Assembly: GCA_024235635.1 (NCBI GenBank)
Contig: JACKMA010000002.1
Span: 806,001 to 870,000, forward strand
From: Zoogloeaceae bacterium
Lineage (GTDB): Bacteria > Pseudomonadota > Gammaproteobacteria > Burkholderiales > Rhodocyclaceae
Length of the DNA stretch: 64,000 nt
Reading direction: 5' to 3'
Below the pieces are notes generated by a model. The model searched no databases. It had not been told where the DNA came from and was given only the letters and a program-made list of their open reading frames with translations. The position numbers were made by a program, and so were the translations under genes. Positions 29,307-40,028 of the stretch are shown here, piece by piece (position 1 is the first letter of the stretch; each line of letters opens with the position of its first letter).

Positions 29307-32300
29307 TCAGAATTCAGCCGTATCAGCAATGGCCAGCGCGGGTGCGACGAAGTCGAACTCGATCCAATCGAGCATGAACTCGCTGCCGTGTTGCCCTGCG
29401 TCGTCGTTGAAGGCGGCCCTGGCCGAGCCTGTGTCCGGGTCGCTGTAGGCGCCGAAGACGAAATCATTGCCGTTGAGGGCGCCGGCGCTGAACGCGACCG
29501 CGTCGAATCCTGCCGTGAACTCGACCGAAACGGTTTGGTCACCGATCTCCGAGTCTGCCGTGAAGTAGTGTTCGCCCAGTACGCTGCCGTCGGCATCGAG
29601 GAGCTGGATCCGCCCTGCTTCGGCGAACACCGTGCCGTCATCCGTGAGGAAGAAGCGCGACAGATCCGCGGTCACGCCGACGGCTTCGCGCTGAAGCCCG
29701 AAGCGCAGGCCCTCGGTGCCGTCGATTTCCTGGCGCACCAAGGAACTCGCCTGCGTCTGGCCGCTGACTCCGAGGTCGCCCGAGAGCGAATCCCCGCCGG
29801 ACAGGGTGAGCGGGCTCAGGTTGCGAAGCACGACGGGGCTCCAGTCTTCCTGGGCGTCGTCGAGCACCGCCTTGTGGGTGATCTCAATGTCGGGATGCGA
29901 CCAGGCTGTCTCCCAGGCATCGGGATTGGTCCGGGAGAGCCGCGTCGGTGCGTCGCCGATCCGTACGGTCTCGACCGGGATGGGCTCGACGACGATCTCG
30001 AGGGTGCCTTCCACCGTAGTGGTGCCGTCGCTCAGCGTGTAACTGAGGATCTCGGTGCCAGTGAAGCCGGCGTTAGGAGCAAACGCAAAAGAGCCGTCGG
30101 CGGCCATGTCGAGAACGCCATTGGCGGCCGGCTGGAAGGCGACGACGCTCAAAGCGTCGCCATCGGCGTCGCTGTCGTTAGCCAGCACGCCGGCCGCCGC
30201 GTCGACACTGAGACCCCTGCCGGCATAGACACTGTAGCTGTCCGCATTGGCCACCGGCGCCGTGTTGCCTGGATCGGCCGGGGTGACGAGCACATCGAGC
30301 GAGCCGGCATTGGCGTGGGTGCCGTCCTCGTCGTCGAGCGACACGACAATCGTGCGCGGCCCCTCGCCGGCGTAGATGTGGGTGACGGGCCCGGAGGATC
30401 CGATCTGTTCGCTGCTGCCGTCGCCCCAGTCGATGGTGAAGCTCGTGACGATGTCCAGGCCCGGATCGGTGATCGCACCCAGGGTCAACGTGTAACTGGC
30501 GCTCACCTCGATGCTGGTGGCGCCGGACAGGGCGATCAGCGGCGCGACATTGCTGACCGCCACGTTCCGGCTCGCCGTGCCGACGCCCCCGTCCCCATCG
30601 CGGGCGGTGACGGTGATGCTGCGGTTGGTGACATTGACGGGGCCATCCTCGTCATCGGAGAAGACGTGCTCGACGATGGCGCCTTGCGCCTGCAGTTCCG
30701 CCGCGGACAGCGTCTGCACGGCCGAGCCGTCGCCCCAGTCGATGTCGAAGCTGAGTGTGTCCTCGATGCCCGGATCGACGCCTTCGATCCCTAGCTGGTA
30801 GGTGCTGCCTTCGTCGATGCCATCGGCACCGGAGAGAGTCACTTCCGGCGCGACGTTGGCGACGGTGATCGGCTTGGTGAACGTGTAGTTGCCGTCCTCG
30901 TCGGTGGCGGTGACGGTGATCGTGTAGTCGCCGTCGTCGGCGAAGGTGTGATCGATGTCGCCGAGGCTTGCCACCACGGTCGGGGTGCTGCCGTCGCCCC
31001 AGTCGATGCTGTAGCCGCTGACCGTATCGACGCCCGGATCGATCAGGTTGGCCAGGGTCAGCGTGTAGGGGCTGCCTTCATCGACCGTGTCGGCACCGAT
31101 CAGATCGAGGGTCGGTGCGACGTTGGCGACGGCAACCGGCTTGGTGAAGGCGTAGCTACCGTCCTCATCAGTGGCGGTGACTCTGATGGAAAATGCGCCG
31201 TCGTCGGCAAAGACGTGATCGACGTCGCCCAGATTCGCAACCACGGTCGGCGAACTGCCATCACCCCAGTCGATGCTGTAGCCACTGACCGTGTCGGCGC
31301 CCGGATCGACGAGGTTGGCCAGGGTCAGCGTGTAGGGGCTGCCCTCGTCGACCGTGTCTGTGCCCCGCAGTTCAAGGGTCGGAGCAATGTTAGCGACAGC
31401 GACTTTGAAGCTGTCGCGGGCAGTCTCGCCTGCTTCGTCAGTGACCGTAATGCTCACCGTGCGGCTGGCATCACCGTCGGCATAGATGTGATCCAACTCA
31501 AGGCTGAGGTTCTGCGCGAGACCACTCACTAACGTGCCGTCGCCGTAGTCGATCACGTAGTTCCAGCCCGGCGCGCCATCGTCGGACCCGTCGGTAAGGG
31601 CAATCGTGCGTACTAGCGTCGCCCCTTCGTCCAAGACTACGTCCGAGCCCGCTTCGAAATCCAGAGGGGCGCTCGAGGGCGTGACCGTGACGCTGACGGC
31701 GGCTACCGCGACCCCGCCAATTCCATCTGAAACCGAATAATTGAACGCTGCCTCACCGCTGAAGCCCGGCGTCGGAGTGAAAACCACCTCGTCGTTCGAG
31801 GGGTCGCCATCGCCCTTATCGTCGAACGCGGCAATTCCGTTCATAGCGCCCGATACGCCAGTTACCATGATGGCGTCGCCGTCGACGTCGGTGTCATTCG
31901 CGATGAGATCGCTGACAGGAATGACCAATGTATCATCCTGTTGAAGCGCGAACGAATCCTGGCCCGTGGTGGGATTGTCATTAACCCCTTCGATCTCAAT
32001 GGTCACCACCCCAACAGCGAAACGTCCCATGCCATCGGCAAGCGTATAGCTAAAGCTATCAGTCGTCGATTCGCCGAGCGCGAGACTCTGGAACACACCG
32101 CCGGGATCATAGCCAAAGGTTCCGTCGCCAATATCGGTGACCGAACCCAGCGTACCGGTGGTGTCCAGTGCCGACACACTGAGCGTGTCACCATCGACAT
32201 CCGAATCATTTTCCAATACGTTCGCGGTCGTAAAGGCGGAATCTTCGTCGGTATCGAACCCTGCACCGCCATCATCCACCGCTATGGGGCTGTCGTTTGC

Positions 32301-35300
32301 ACCAGTGATGGTTAGAGTCGCCATGTTCGAGACCGATACCACCCCGTCGGTGATGTCATAGTCAATCGTCACGGCAAACAGCGCACCATCGGCCAAGTCT
32401 TCGAATTGCCCGTCGTCGAGAAAGAAAAGCCCCGTCTCCAAATCGGTCGCGCTCGACAGCAAGCGGCCATCGGCCGTGCTGACTGTCACGCTCTCGACTT
32501 CAAGCTCATCGCCATCCGGATCGGACACGAAGGCCGGATCAAGCAGGTTGACCGTGCGACCGGTATCGTCCTCGCCAAGGCCGGCCATGATCGCCGAGAC
32601 CACCGGCGGCTGATTCGGCGCTGCACTGACGGTGACGGTCACCATTGCGGAATCGTTACCACCGTTGTCGTCTGACACGGTGTAGGTAAAGCTGTCCGTA
32701 CCTTCGAATCCGCTGTTCGGCGTGTAGCGGATGGTGCCGTCTGGGTTGATTGCCGTCGTGCCGTTCCCTGCCACGCCAACCGCCGAGACACTCAACGTGT
32801 CCCCATCGACGTCATTGTCGTTGCCGAGCACATCGATATCGATCGGCGTGTTTGCCTCGGTCGTATCGCTGTCATCTGCGGCCACGGGCCCATCGTTCGC
32901 GCCATCAACTGCAATCGTGACCATGGCGGTGTCCGTACCGCCATCGCCGTCAGAGACCGTGTAAAAGAAGCTGTCGGTCGCGCTGTCGCCGGCACCGAGG
33001 CTTTCAAAGGCGCCGTTCGGATCGTAGTCGAAGGTTCCATCGCCGTTATCAGTGACCAGGCCAAGCGTGCCGGTCGTATCAAGAGACGACACGCTCAGTG
33101 TGCCACCGTCGGCATCCGTGTCATTGTCCAACACGTTGCCCGTGATGAAGGCGGAGTCTTCATCCGTCTCGAATCCAGGACCACCATCGTCGACCGCTGC
33201 CGGCGCAACGTTTGCGGCCGCTCCCGAAACCTCAATAGTGACCGTGGCCGAAGGGGAGGAATCGACGCCATCCGTTGCGACATAGCTGATGGTATCCGTA
33301 GCCCTACCGCCTTCCGCCAATCCGCTGAACGCGGATCTGGGGTCATAAATGAAGGATCCGTCTGCTAAGAAGGCAATCTGCGCTCCTGAAGGGAGATCAA
33401 CAATCTGCACTGTTGTGTCTGCCGGATCAACGACGGATCCGGCGATAGAACCAATAGACAGCTCGTCGCTATTTCCGTCTGTGTCATTGGCTAACAGGTT
33501 TCCAAACGCGATTTCATTCGAGAGAACAGCAAACGCATCGTCGGCCGCCACAGGTGCCACATTGACCTCGCCAAGACGGATAGTCGTATTACCTTCACCA
33601 TCGCCTTCGACCACCAATGGCTGACCGGCTTCGAACTCTCCATCCAGTGTCACTACCGAATCGACAGTGCCGTCACGATCTGCATCGACGGATATGACCA
33701 ACGAACCCAACGACAGCGAAATACTGCTCAGCGAAAATGAGGCCCCCAGAAACGTCAGCGTGTCGTCGTGGCTGAACCCGCGAATACGATCGCCGTCCAA
33801 CTCTGACAACGTCCCTCGAACGTCGGATCTTGAGCCAAATATGTCGACGACGTCGCTACCAAGACCGGGATTGATCACATCTGTCCCTCCGCCGGCGAAG
33901 ATATCATCGTTGCCGCCGAATCCAGAGAGACTGTCGTTGCCCAGACCGCCGTCGATATAGTCATCCCCTTCCGATCCCCCCAAGGAATCATCGTCAGAGG
34001 TCCCGTTCGTTTCTGGCTTGAACTGGAAGTCGCCAAACAGGTCAAACTCTCTAGGAAAGAACTCGCCGGTGATAAATTGAACAGGGACAATAGTCCTTGC
34101 GACGGGGTCGATCTCAAAGATGGTTCCTCGACCAAACTCGTCCCCGCCAATTCCAATCAACGTGCCATCAGACTGAAAGGCAATAGACGTGATCTCATAG
34201 ACTCCAAAGCTGGCAACAACCGTCGGCTCACCGGTATTCCTATCGACCTCAAGCAGTGACCCACCGCCATATGAGTTTGAAAAATCGCGCCATGCATACA
34301 CCTGCCCCGTAGTCGGAGAGGTGTCAGCCGCTATAGTGCGCGTGCCATCACCATCGCCGAACACGCTCCAATTAACTAGGAAATCCGTATTCCCTGACGT
34401 ATCAATCTTGAACGCAAAATCCGACCCTCCTTCCAACGTGCGAATCGGATCAGATGTTCTAAAGTTGAACTCCGCAATAGCCAGAAATTCACCACCTCCA
34501 AGAGGGGCGAGCGCGTTTATGGACTCAACCGACGTAACTCCAAAATCGGGCGGTGTATTTGGCACCGAACCGCCACTTCCGAATGCAAACGCGCGAATTG
34601 TGCTGTCGATGAACGCCCCAGTTTCTGGGTCCAGTTCAACGATTACGCCGCCCACGTCCCCGGGGAACTGAGGTGGCAAGGCATTCTCCAGGCCGAATGA
34701 CAGGTTCTCTCCAGCATCGTATTCGAATACCGTGAACACGCTACCCGTGTCCGTTACCGCGAGGTTGCGCAACTCCGGGTCCGAGGGTCCATCGTGGATA
34801 TTGGTCAAGCCAATACTGAACGTTTCACCCGCAGCAGTCATGCCACCAAGCGACGCTTGATCCATCGATGCAAAGCCCGCGTTGAGTGGTTGATCGATGA
34901 CAAAAGCCGCGCTGTCCCCGATACGGATCGAAACGGTTCTTGTGACTAAATCATCAACCACGCTTTGGACAACAGGTCGCAGATTACCTGTCAACCCAGA
35001 CCGTATTGTCAGGTCGGAATTACCGTCACCGTCAAAATCAATCGCAAGGCTACCGTTCGCATCCACACTTAAAGCCGATGTATCAATCTCCGGAAGCAAT
35101 GACATAGCATCAGATATCTCGATGACATCTCCAAAATCGAGCGCAACAAAATCATTGTGAAGGTCGGAAATACTGCCTGCCACAACATCGTCGCCAGCGC
35201 CGGTGATCACTTGATCCAAACCTGCGCCCGGCTCGATTAGATCATTTCCTGGTCCTCCATCAATTACATCGTTGCCTGGCCCACCGATGATCTTATCGGA

Positions 35301-36545
35301 CCCTGCTAGAGCTCTAACCACATCGTCGCCACCTGTTCCCGGCCCCATTGCGAGTAGGTCCGCATCAATGATGTCATCGCCACTTGTACCCTCAATCACG
35401 TCTCCAGCATCAGAAGATCCGAAAATCGGAAGCAAAATAGCTCGCTGAAACAAAGAGTCTTGTGACGATGTAGTCACATACGCTGCCGCATCTCTCTCCT
35501 TCGAGGCCGCGCTCAAAGCCTCCAGCAACTTCACGACCTCTTGGTCGAATGCGGCTCTGGCTCCCGTGATGCTTAGGCCTTCGATAAACTCCTCTGTCAA
35601 TTGGAATCCAGCGACAACCACGCCTGCAGCTCTCAGAGCGTTCTGTGATTTTTCCAAAATAGTGAACGAGTCTTGAAGCTGTCCAATTAGTGCATTGAGG
35701 CCTGGAACTTTGCCGCCACGAGACTCAATATCTGCACCCACCTCCGCAAGCACAGCGGCGGTAGCTGTAAGCTTAGGCTGAAGAAATCGCGTAAAACTAT
35801 TGCTTGCAGTATCTGTCAAAGCACCAGCGATTAGAGCCGGAAGTGGCGGCAACAGTGAAAACCCGGAAGATTCCAGAATCCTTAGTGAATTGTTGTCAAA
35901 ATTCTGGAAAGATTCAGCAAGTGACGACAAAACCAGATTATTATTATTGAGGATCTGGTAATCACTTAGAATTTCTTGCGCGCTCAAGACTCCCGAAGGA
36001 GATGAGTACTGCGATGCAAAGCGACCTACTAGATCGCTATTTTGATTTGCTATAACTTCCGCTATATCAGAAAATACTCTGTCATGAACAGACGCAACCT
36101 CGTTCGCCAACAATGAGATTCGGCCAGAGTTGACTAGTTGAGTGTAGCCTACGAAGGCGCCTGAAACGCCACCAACAATAGCGCCCCCAGGCCCAGCAAT
36201 AAATCCAAGCCCAATGCCCAGAGCAACGCCGATAGAGGCATCTACTGCAGCATCCAATAAGCTATTGTCGGCAAAGGCACCAAGTTGATCGATACGCACT
36301 TCGGCACCGCTATCTAAGAAGGCTGCTTGAGCTCGTGACTCCTCAAAAAATGCTACACCTTGTTCAACGATATCTGTATAGGCAAGCTGAGCAGCTAAGA
36401 TTTCGGCGTATATATTTGGAGATGGCTTGACGATTGTTCCGTTAGAATCTCGTACCGTGTGTATATCAAGGCGACTATGCTCCTCCGAGGCTGTTGGAAG
36501 TGCAACATCCCATATGCTGCCGTCGCTTGTTCGTAGAAGTGCCAT
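29307..36545 (-). CDS. Giant C: RTX/cadherin-like/PKD type I secretion substrate
   Basis: An intact 2412-residue counterpart of A. Start at 36,545 (MALLRTSDGSIWDVALP) with GGAGG 5 bases upstream; a longer frame to 36,587 lacks a ribosome site. Domains: a unique N-terminal module (about 1-375) with a hydrophobic glycine-rich stretch (GVALGIGLGFIAGPGGAIVG); RTX calcium-binding repeats (about 378-458, for example GGPGNDVIDGGPGND); a propeller-like segment (558-845); a second RTX patch (845-902); about six cadherin-like/VCBS-type repeats (980-1615, AxDD...NDxDxDGD pattern); about six PKD repeats (DWGDGS cores, 1615-2100); one more cadherin-like repeat; and the shared C-terminal domain (2185-2412). 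No signal peptide. The partner is probably the T1SS encoded just upstream. It is a candidate pore-forming or adhesive RTX protein; the activity of the N-terminal module is unknown. Confidence 0.86.
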   Translation of the reverse strand: MALLRTSDGSIWDVALPTASEEHSRLDIHTVRDSNGTIVKPSPNIYAEILAAQLAYTDIVEQGVAFFEESRAQAAFLDSGAEVRIDQLGAFADNSLLDAAVDASIGVALGIGLGFIAGPGGAIVGGVSGAFVGYTQLVNSGRISLLANEVASVHDRVFSDIAEVIANQNSDLVGRFASQYSSPSGVLSAQEILSDYQILNNNNLVLSSLAESFQNFDNNSLRILESSGFSLLPPLPALIAGALTDTASNSFTRFLQPKLTATAAVLAEVGADIESRGGKVPGLNALIGQLQDSFTILEKSQNALRAAGVVVAGFQLTEEFIEGLSITGARAAFDQEVVKLLEALSAASKERDAAAYVTTSSQDSLFQRAILLPIFGSSDAGDVIEGTSGDDIIDADLLAMGPGTGGDDVVRALAGSDKIIGGPGNDVIDGGPGNDLIEPGAGLDQVITGAGDDVVAGSISDLHNDFVALDFGDVIEISDAMSLLPEIDTSALSVDANGSLAIDFDGDGNSDLTIRSGLTGNLRPVVQSVVDDLVTRTVSIRIGDSAAFVIDQPLNAGFASMDQASLGGMTAAGETFSIGLTNIHDGPSDPELRNLAVTDTGSVFTVFEYDAGENLSFGLENALPPQFPGDVGGVIVELDPETGAFIDSTIRAFAFGSGGSVPNTPPDFGVTSVESINALAPLGGGEFLAIAEFNFRTSDPIRTLEGGSDFAFKIDTSGNTDFLVNWSVFGDGDGTRTIAADTSPTTGQVYAWRDFSNSYGGGSLLEVDRNTGEPTVVASFGVYEITSIAFQSDGTLIGIGGDEFGRGTIFEIDPVARTIVPVQFITGEFFPREFDLFGDFQFKPETNGTSDDDSLGGSEGDDYIDGGLGNDSLSGFGGNDDIFAGGGTDVINPGLGSDVVDIFGSRSDVRGTLSELDGDRIRGFSHDDTLTFLGASFSLSSISLSLGSLVISVDADRDGTVDSVVTLDGEFEAGQPLVVEGDGEGNTTIRLGEVNVAPVAADDAFAVLSNEIAFGNLLANDTDGNSDELSIGSIAGSVVDPADTTVQIVDLPSGAQIAFLADGSFIYDPRSAFSGLAEGGRATDTISYVATDGVDSSPSATVTIEVSGAAANVAPAAVDDGGPGFETDEDSAFITGNVLDNDTDADGGTLSVSSLDTTGTLGLVTDNGDGTFDYDPNGAFESLGAGDSATDSFFYTVSDGDGGTDTAMVTIAVDGANDGPVAADDSDTTEANTPIDIDVLGNDNDVDGDTLSVSAVGVAGNGTTAINPDGTIRYTPNSGFEGTDSFTYTVSDDNGGNDSAMVTVTVSAAPNQPPVVSAIMAGLGEDDTGRTVNLLDPAFVSDPDGDELEVESVTVSTADGRLLSSATDLETGLFFLDDGQFEDLADGALFAVTIDYDITDGVVSVSNMATLTITGANDSPIAVDDGGAGFDTDEDSAFTTANVLENDSDVDGDTLSVSALDTTGTLGSVTDIGDGTFGYDPGGVFQSLALGESTTDSFSYTLADGMGRFAVGVVTIEIEGVNDNPTTGQDSFALQQDDTLVIPVSDLIANDTDVDGDAIMVTGVSGAMNGIAAFDDKGDGDPSNDEVVFTPTPGFSGEAAFNYSVSDGIGGVAVAAVSVTVTPSSAPLDFEAGSDVVLDEGATLVRTIALTDGSDDGAPGWNYVIDYGDGTLVSGLAQNLSLELDHIYADGDASRTVSITVTDEAGETARDSFKVAVANIAPTLELRGTDTVDEGSPYTLTLANLVDPGADTVSGYSIDWGDGSSPTVVANLGDVDHVFADDGAFSIRVTATDEDGSYAFTKPVAVANVAPTLDLIGADTVDEGSPYTLTLANLIDPGVDTVSGYSIDWGDGSTPTVVASLGDIDHTFADDGDYTITVTATDEDGNYTFTKPITVANVAPEVTLSGADGIDEGSTYQLGIEGVDPGIEDTLSFDIDWGDGSAVQTLSAAELQAQGAIVEHVFSDDEDGPVNVTNRSITVTARDGDGGVGTASRNVAVSNVAPLIALSGATSIEVSASYTLTLGAITDPGLDIVTSFTIDWGDGSSEQIGSSGPVTHIYAGEGPRTIVVSLDDEDGTHANAGSLDVLVTPADPGNTAPVANADSYSVYAGRGLSVDAAAGVLANDSDADGDALSVVAFQPAANGVLDMAADGSFAFAPNAGFTGTEILSYTLSDGTTTVEGTLEIVVEPIPVETVRIGDAPTRLSRTNPDAWETAWSHPDIEITHKAVLDDAQEDWSPVVLRNLSPLTLSGGDSLSGDLGVSGQTQASSLVRQEIDGTEGLRFGLQREAVGVTADLSRFFLTDDGTVFAEAGRIQLLDADGSVLGEHYFTADSEIGDQTVSVEFTAGFDAVAFSAGALNGNDFVFGAYSDPDTGSARAAFNDDAGQHGSEFMLDWIEFDFVAPALAIADTAEF

Positions 36546-36900
36546 ATGTCCTCCGTAACAAATACTACGGGTTTGCGCCCACGTCATTAAATAGGGGTGT
36601 CTTCGCCATCTCCGCCGATCAACCTTGCCTCATCGCCTCCGACCTCGAGCATATGGTTTTTTCGGCAATCACCCAGAGGGCAGTTGCTTTGCCTGCCTGC
36701 ATACTCAACGTAACCATGGATTCTAATGCTATTGTCATGGATACCGATCATTTAAAGTCATCAATGAAACTCGTTCCCTAAAATGTTTGCTATGACCTGT
36801 TCACACTCCAGGTTGACTGCGCACGGGGCACATTTTTCTTAACTCAAAACTGCTCGACGAACGGCCCAATAATCGCCAGCAGCGGACCTGTCCTGCGGAT
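36546..36900. other. Gap between HlyD-2 and giant C
   Basis: About 355 bp of relatively AT-rich sequence without a plausible gene. I find neither the 17-bp element nor a good -24/-12 promoter here, so giant C may be read through from the PEP-CTERM/ABC/HlyD transcript or use a sigma-70 promoter that I cannot define. Confidence 0.4.
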
Positions 36901-38238
36901 TCACCGCTCTCTCCACGCCTTGTCGAAGCTCGCCGTGATGGGCTGTAGCAGGTAGTCGAGGAAGGTGCGCTCACCGGTGCGCACAAACACGTCGGCGAGC
37001 ATGCCGGGCTGGATCTTGTGGCCGTCGAGTCGGGCGAGTTCGGTGTCGGGCACCAGGATGCGGGTGACGAAGTAGGATTGCCCGGTGCGGGCGTCCTCGA
37101 TGATGTCCGCGGAGAGGTAGGTGACCTCGCCGTTGAGTTCGGGCAAGGTGCGCTGGTCGAAGGCCGACAGTTTGATGCCGGCGGGCAGGCCGGTGCGGAC
37201 CCGGTCCACGTCCTGGGGCGCGACCCGCGCTTCCAGGATCAGGTGGTCGTCCGGCACGATCTCCATCAGCACTTCGCCGGGCCCGACCACGCCGCCTTCG
37301 GTGTGGGCCTGAAGCCCGGTCACGATGCCGTCGGCCGGGGCCCGAAGTTCCGTCTGCGCGAGCACGTAGCGGGCGGCGTCCATGCGCTGCAGGTAGTCGA
37401 AGATCTCGGTCTGGACCTGGCGCAGCTGATCGGCGACTTCCTCGTGGAAGGTCTTGCGCAGCTGGAATTTCTGCAGCTCCTTCTCGCCGATCAGTGAGCG
37501 CGCCGCGGCAATGTCGGAGACATGCTCGCCCAGCTCCCCTTCGACCCGCGCGATCTCGCGCTCGAGGTTTCGGAACTTGGTGCGCTCGACCATGCCCTTG
37601 CCGAGCAGGTCGGTGAGTCCTTCGAGCTCGCTCTCGAGGCTGGCGAGCTGGGCGCCCTTGGCCGCCTGCTGTCCGGCCAGGCCCTCGATCTCGCTGCGCT
37701 TCGAGGCGATCTGCTTGTCGAGAATCGAGAGTTGGCCGACGATCGAGGCGCGGCGGGCTGAAAACTGGGTCTGCTGGGTCGCCTTCAGTTCCGCCAGGTT
37801 GGCGTCGTCCTCCCGTGCCGCCCATTCTTCTGGCCATTGGATCGCCCCGGCCTTGTCCCGCTCCGCTTCGAGGCGGACCCGCAGCGCCAGCGCCGAGTCG
37901 TACTGGGCCTGCAGCACGCCGGCCGAGGCGCCGGCGCGTGTCTCGTCCAGCCTGACGAGCACGTCGCCAGCCTGCACCCGGTCGCCATCGCGCACCAGCA
38001 CTTCCTTGATCACGCCCCCTTCCTGGTGCTGGATCTTCTTGCGGTTGGAATCCACCTTGACGATGGCCGGCGCGACCACGGCGCTCGCCAGCGGCGCAAG
38101 GCAGGACCAGGCGACGGTGAGGCCGAAGGTGAGCAGCAGGATCAGGATGCCGATGCGCGTCCAGCGGCGCAGTTCCGCCTCGGCTGCCGCCTCGCCAACA
38201 ATCAGTCCCTCGAAGGGATCACGCAAGGCATCAGACAT
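36901..38238 (-). CDS. Type I secretion membrane-fusion protein (HlyD family), copy 2
   Basis: 445 residues, with the same layout as copy 1: N-terminal anchor helix, lipoyl halves flanking a long coiled coil, and a C-terminal barrel. Differences from copy 1 are few and conservative (for example SDALRDP for SDAVRDP, and GERTFL for GKRTFL near the end). The start overlaps the ABC gene by 8 bases and is preceded by AGGAGGT. It serves the export of giants C and D by position. Because the two adaptors are nearly identical, they could pair with either ABC subunit. Confidence 0.94.
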   Translation of the reverse strand: MSDALRDPFEGLIVGEAAAEAELRRWTRIGILILLLTFGLTVAWSCLAPLASAVVAPAIVKVDSNRKKIQHQEGGVIKEVLVRDGDRVQAGDVLVRLDETRAGASAGVLQAQYDSALALRVRLEAERDKAGAIQWPEEWAAREDDANLAELKATQQTQFSARRASIVGQLSILDKQIASKRSEIEGLAGQQAAKGAQLASLESELEGLTDLLGKGMVERTKFRNLEREIARVEGELGEHVSDIAAARSLIGEKELQKFQLRKTFHEEVADQLRQVQTEIFDYLQRMDAARYVLAQTELRAPADGIVTGLQAHTEGGVVGPGEVLMEIVPDDHLILEARVAPQDVDRVRTGLPAGIKLSAFDQRTLPELNGEVTYLSADIIEDARTGQSYFVTRILVPDTELARLDGHKIQPGMLADVFVRTGERTFLDYLLQPITASFDKAWRER

Positions 38239-39958
38239 AACGACCTCCTGCCGGCGCCACCGATACCGGGCCGGGCGTAACGCCGGAAACGACCCGGCGG
38301 GTGATCTGGGGCATCAGCTCCGAGGTGTCGCCAAAGCCGCTGATGCGCCCCTGCTGGATCACCATCAGCTTGTCGGTACCGCCGAGCAGAGCCGGCCGGT
38401 GGGCGATGACAATGAGCGTGCGTCCGGCCGCGCGCAGGCTGTCCATGGCCTGGCGCACGGCGGCCTCGCCCTCGGCATCGAGGTTCGAGGTGGGTTCATC
38501 GAGCACGATCAACGCCGGTTGGCCGTAGAACGCACGGGCGAGGCCGATGCGCTGGCGCTGCCCGCCCGAGAGGTTGACCCCGCCCGGGCCGATCTCGGCG
38601 TCATAGCCGCCGGGGAGCTCGAGCACCATGGCGTGGGCGCCGGCGAGCTTGGCAGCCTCGACCACCTGCTCCGGATCCACTTCGCCGAAGCGGGCGATGT
38701 TGTCGGCAACGGTGCCGGGAAAGAGCTCGATGTCCTGGGGCAGGTAGCCGATATGCGGCCCCACGTCCTGGCGATCCCAGTCGGCAATATTGACGCCGTC
38801 GAGGCGAACCACGCCGGCCATCGGCCGCCAGATGCCGAGGGCAAGCCGCACCAGGGTCGATTTGCCGGCGGCGCTCGGCCCGGTGATCCCCAGGCAGGTG
38901 CCGGGCTCGAGGGCGAAGCTGAGCTCGCGCACGGTGATCTTGCGCGCCTCGGGCGGACCGCCTGCGACACCCTCGAAGCTCAGCGCCCCGGCGGGTGCCG
39001 GTAATGGCATCCGTGTGTCGTCCGCGGGCTGCTGGCCATAGCCTTCGCGCAGACGTTGATGGGCCTGGCGAGCGGCGAGGAAGCCGCGCCAGCCGCCGAT
39101 CGCCGCTTCGACCGGCGCCAGCCCGCGACCCATGATGATCGAGGCCGCGATCATGACGCCGGCCGTGGTCTGCTCCTGGATCACGAGCCAGGCGCCGACG
39201 CCGAGGATGCCGACCTGCAGCATGAAGCGCATGGCCTTGGCCACCGCCGCAATACTGGCCGCCCGATCGCTGGCGAGCCCCTGCAGGCCCAGGCCCAGAT
39301 CGTGGCGCCGCCGCCACAGGGCGGTGAGCCCGGGCAGCATGCCCATGGCGCGGATCGCGTCGGCGTTACGGCTGGACATTTCGGCGAACTGGTGGCTCGC
39401 CGACAGCTCTCCGCCAGCCTCGGCCAGCGTCTGCCGGGTGCGCCGCTCGTTCCACAGACCCAGGGCGAAAAGCAGCAGAGCCCCACCCAGGGCGACATGG
39501 CCGAGCAATGGATGCAGCACATAGACCAGGCCGATGTAGATCGGCATCCACGGTGCATCGAGCAGGCTCAGGATGTGGGTGCCGGTGAGGAAGCCGCGCA
39601 GGCTGTCCAGATCGCGCAGGGCTTGGCCATTGCGTCCGCGCGCCAGCGTTTCGGAGAACACCAGGGACGATAGCTGGGCGTCGAATCGTGCCCCCATGCG
39701 CACCAGCAGGCGCGAGCGCACCCCTTCGAGGAGGCCGAGGGTCGCGAGACAGGCGGCCGCGAACAGGGTCAGGAACAGCAGCGTCGACTCGCTGCGTGAG
39801 GCGAGTACGCGGTCATAGACCTGCAGCATGTAGACCGAGGAGGTCAGCATCAGCAAGTTGATGAACAGGCTGAAGAAGGCGACGCGCGAAAGGCCGCCGC
39901 GGGCGGCGGCCATGGCGTGGAGAAACGGTGTTCTGGGGGCTGATGACCCGATAGGCAT
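38231..39958 (-). CDS. Type I secretion system permease/ATPase (PrtD/HasD type), copy 2
   Basis: 575 residues with all ABC motifs intact (GPSAAGKST, LSGGQ, LIVLDEPTSNLD and the H-loop histidine) and no C39 domain. About six conservative substitutions separate it from copy 1, among them ala/val changes in the membrane half and GTVADN for GTVSDN in the ATPase half. It is placed after PEP-2 with a 70-base gap and coupled to hlyD. It is presumed to export giants C and D. Confidence 0.94.
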   Translation of the reverse strand: MPIGSSAPRTPFLHAMAAARGGLSRVAFFSLFINLLMLTSSVYMLQVYDRVLASRSESTLLFLTLFAAACLATLGLLEGVRSRLLVRMGARFDAQLSSLVFSETLARGRNGQALRDLDSLRGFLTGTHILSLLDAPWMPIYIGLVYVLHPLLGHVALGGALLLFALGLWNERRTRQTLAEAGGELSASHQFAEMSSRNADAIRAMGMLPGLTALWRRRHDLGLGLQGLASDRAASIAAVAKAMRFMLQVGILGVGAWLVIQEQTTAGVMIAASIIMGRGLAPVEAAIGGWRGFLAARQAHQRLREGYGQQPADDTRMPLPAPAGALSFEGVAGGPPEARKITVRELSFALEPGTCLGITGPSAAGKSTLVRLALGIWRPMAGVVRLDGVNIADWDRQDVGPHIGYLPQDIELFPGTVADNIARFGEVDPEQVVEAAKLAGAHAMVLELPGGYDAEIGPGGVNLSGGQRQRIGLARAFYGQPALIVLDEPTSNLDAEGEAAVRQAMDSLRAAGRTLIVIAHRPALLGGTDKLMVIQQGRISGFGDTSELMPQITRRVVSGVTPGPVSVAPAGGRYV

Positions 39959-40028
39959 GCTGGATCCCGATGTCGACGTGAGCGGCGGGTAAGCACGCGC
40001 TCACCCGAGGGTGCCTACATCGGGCGCG

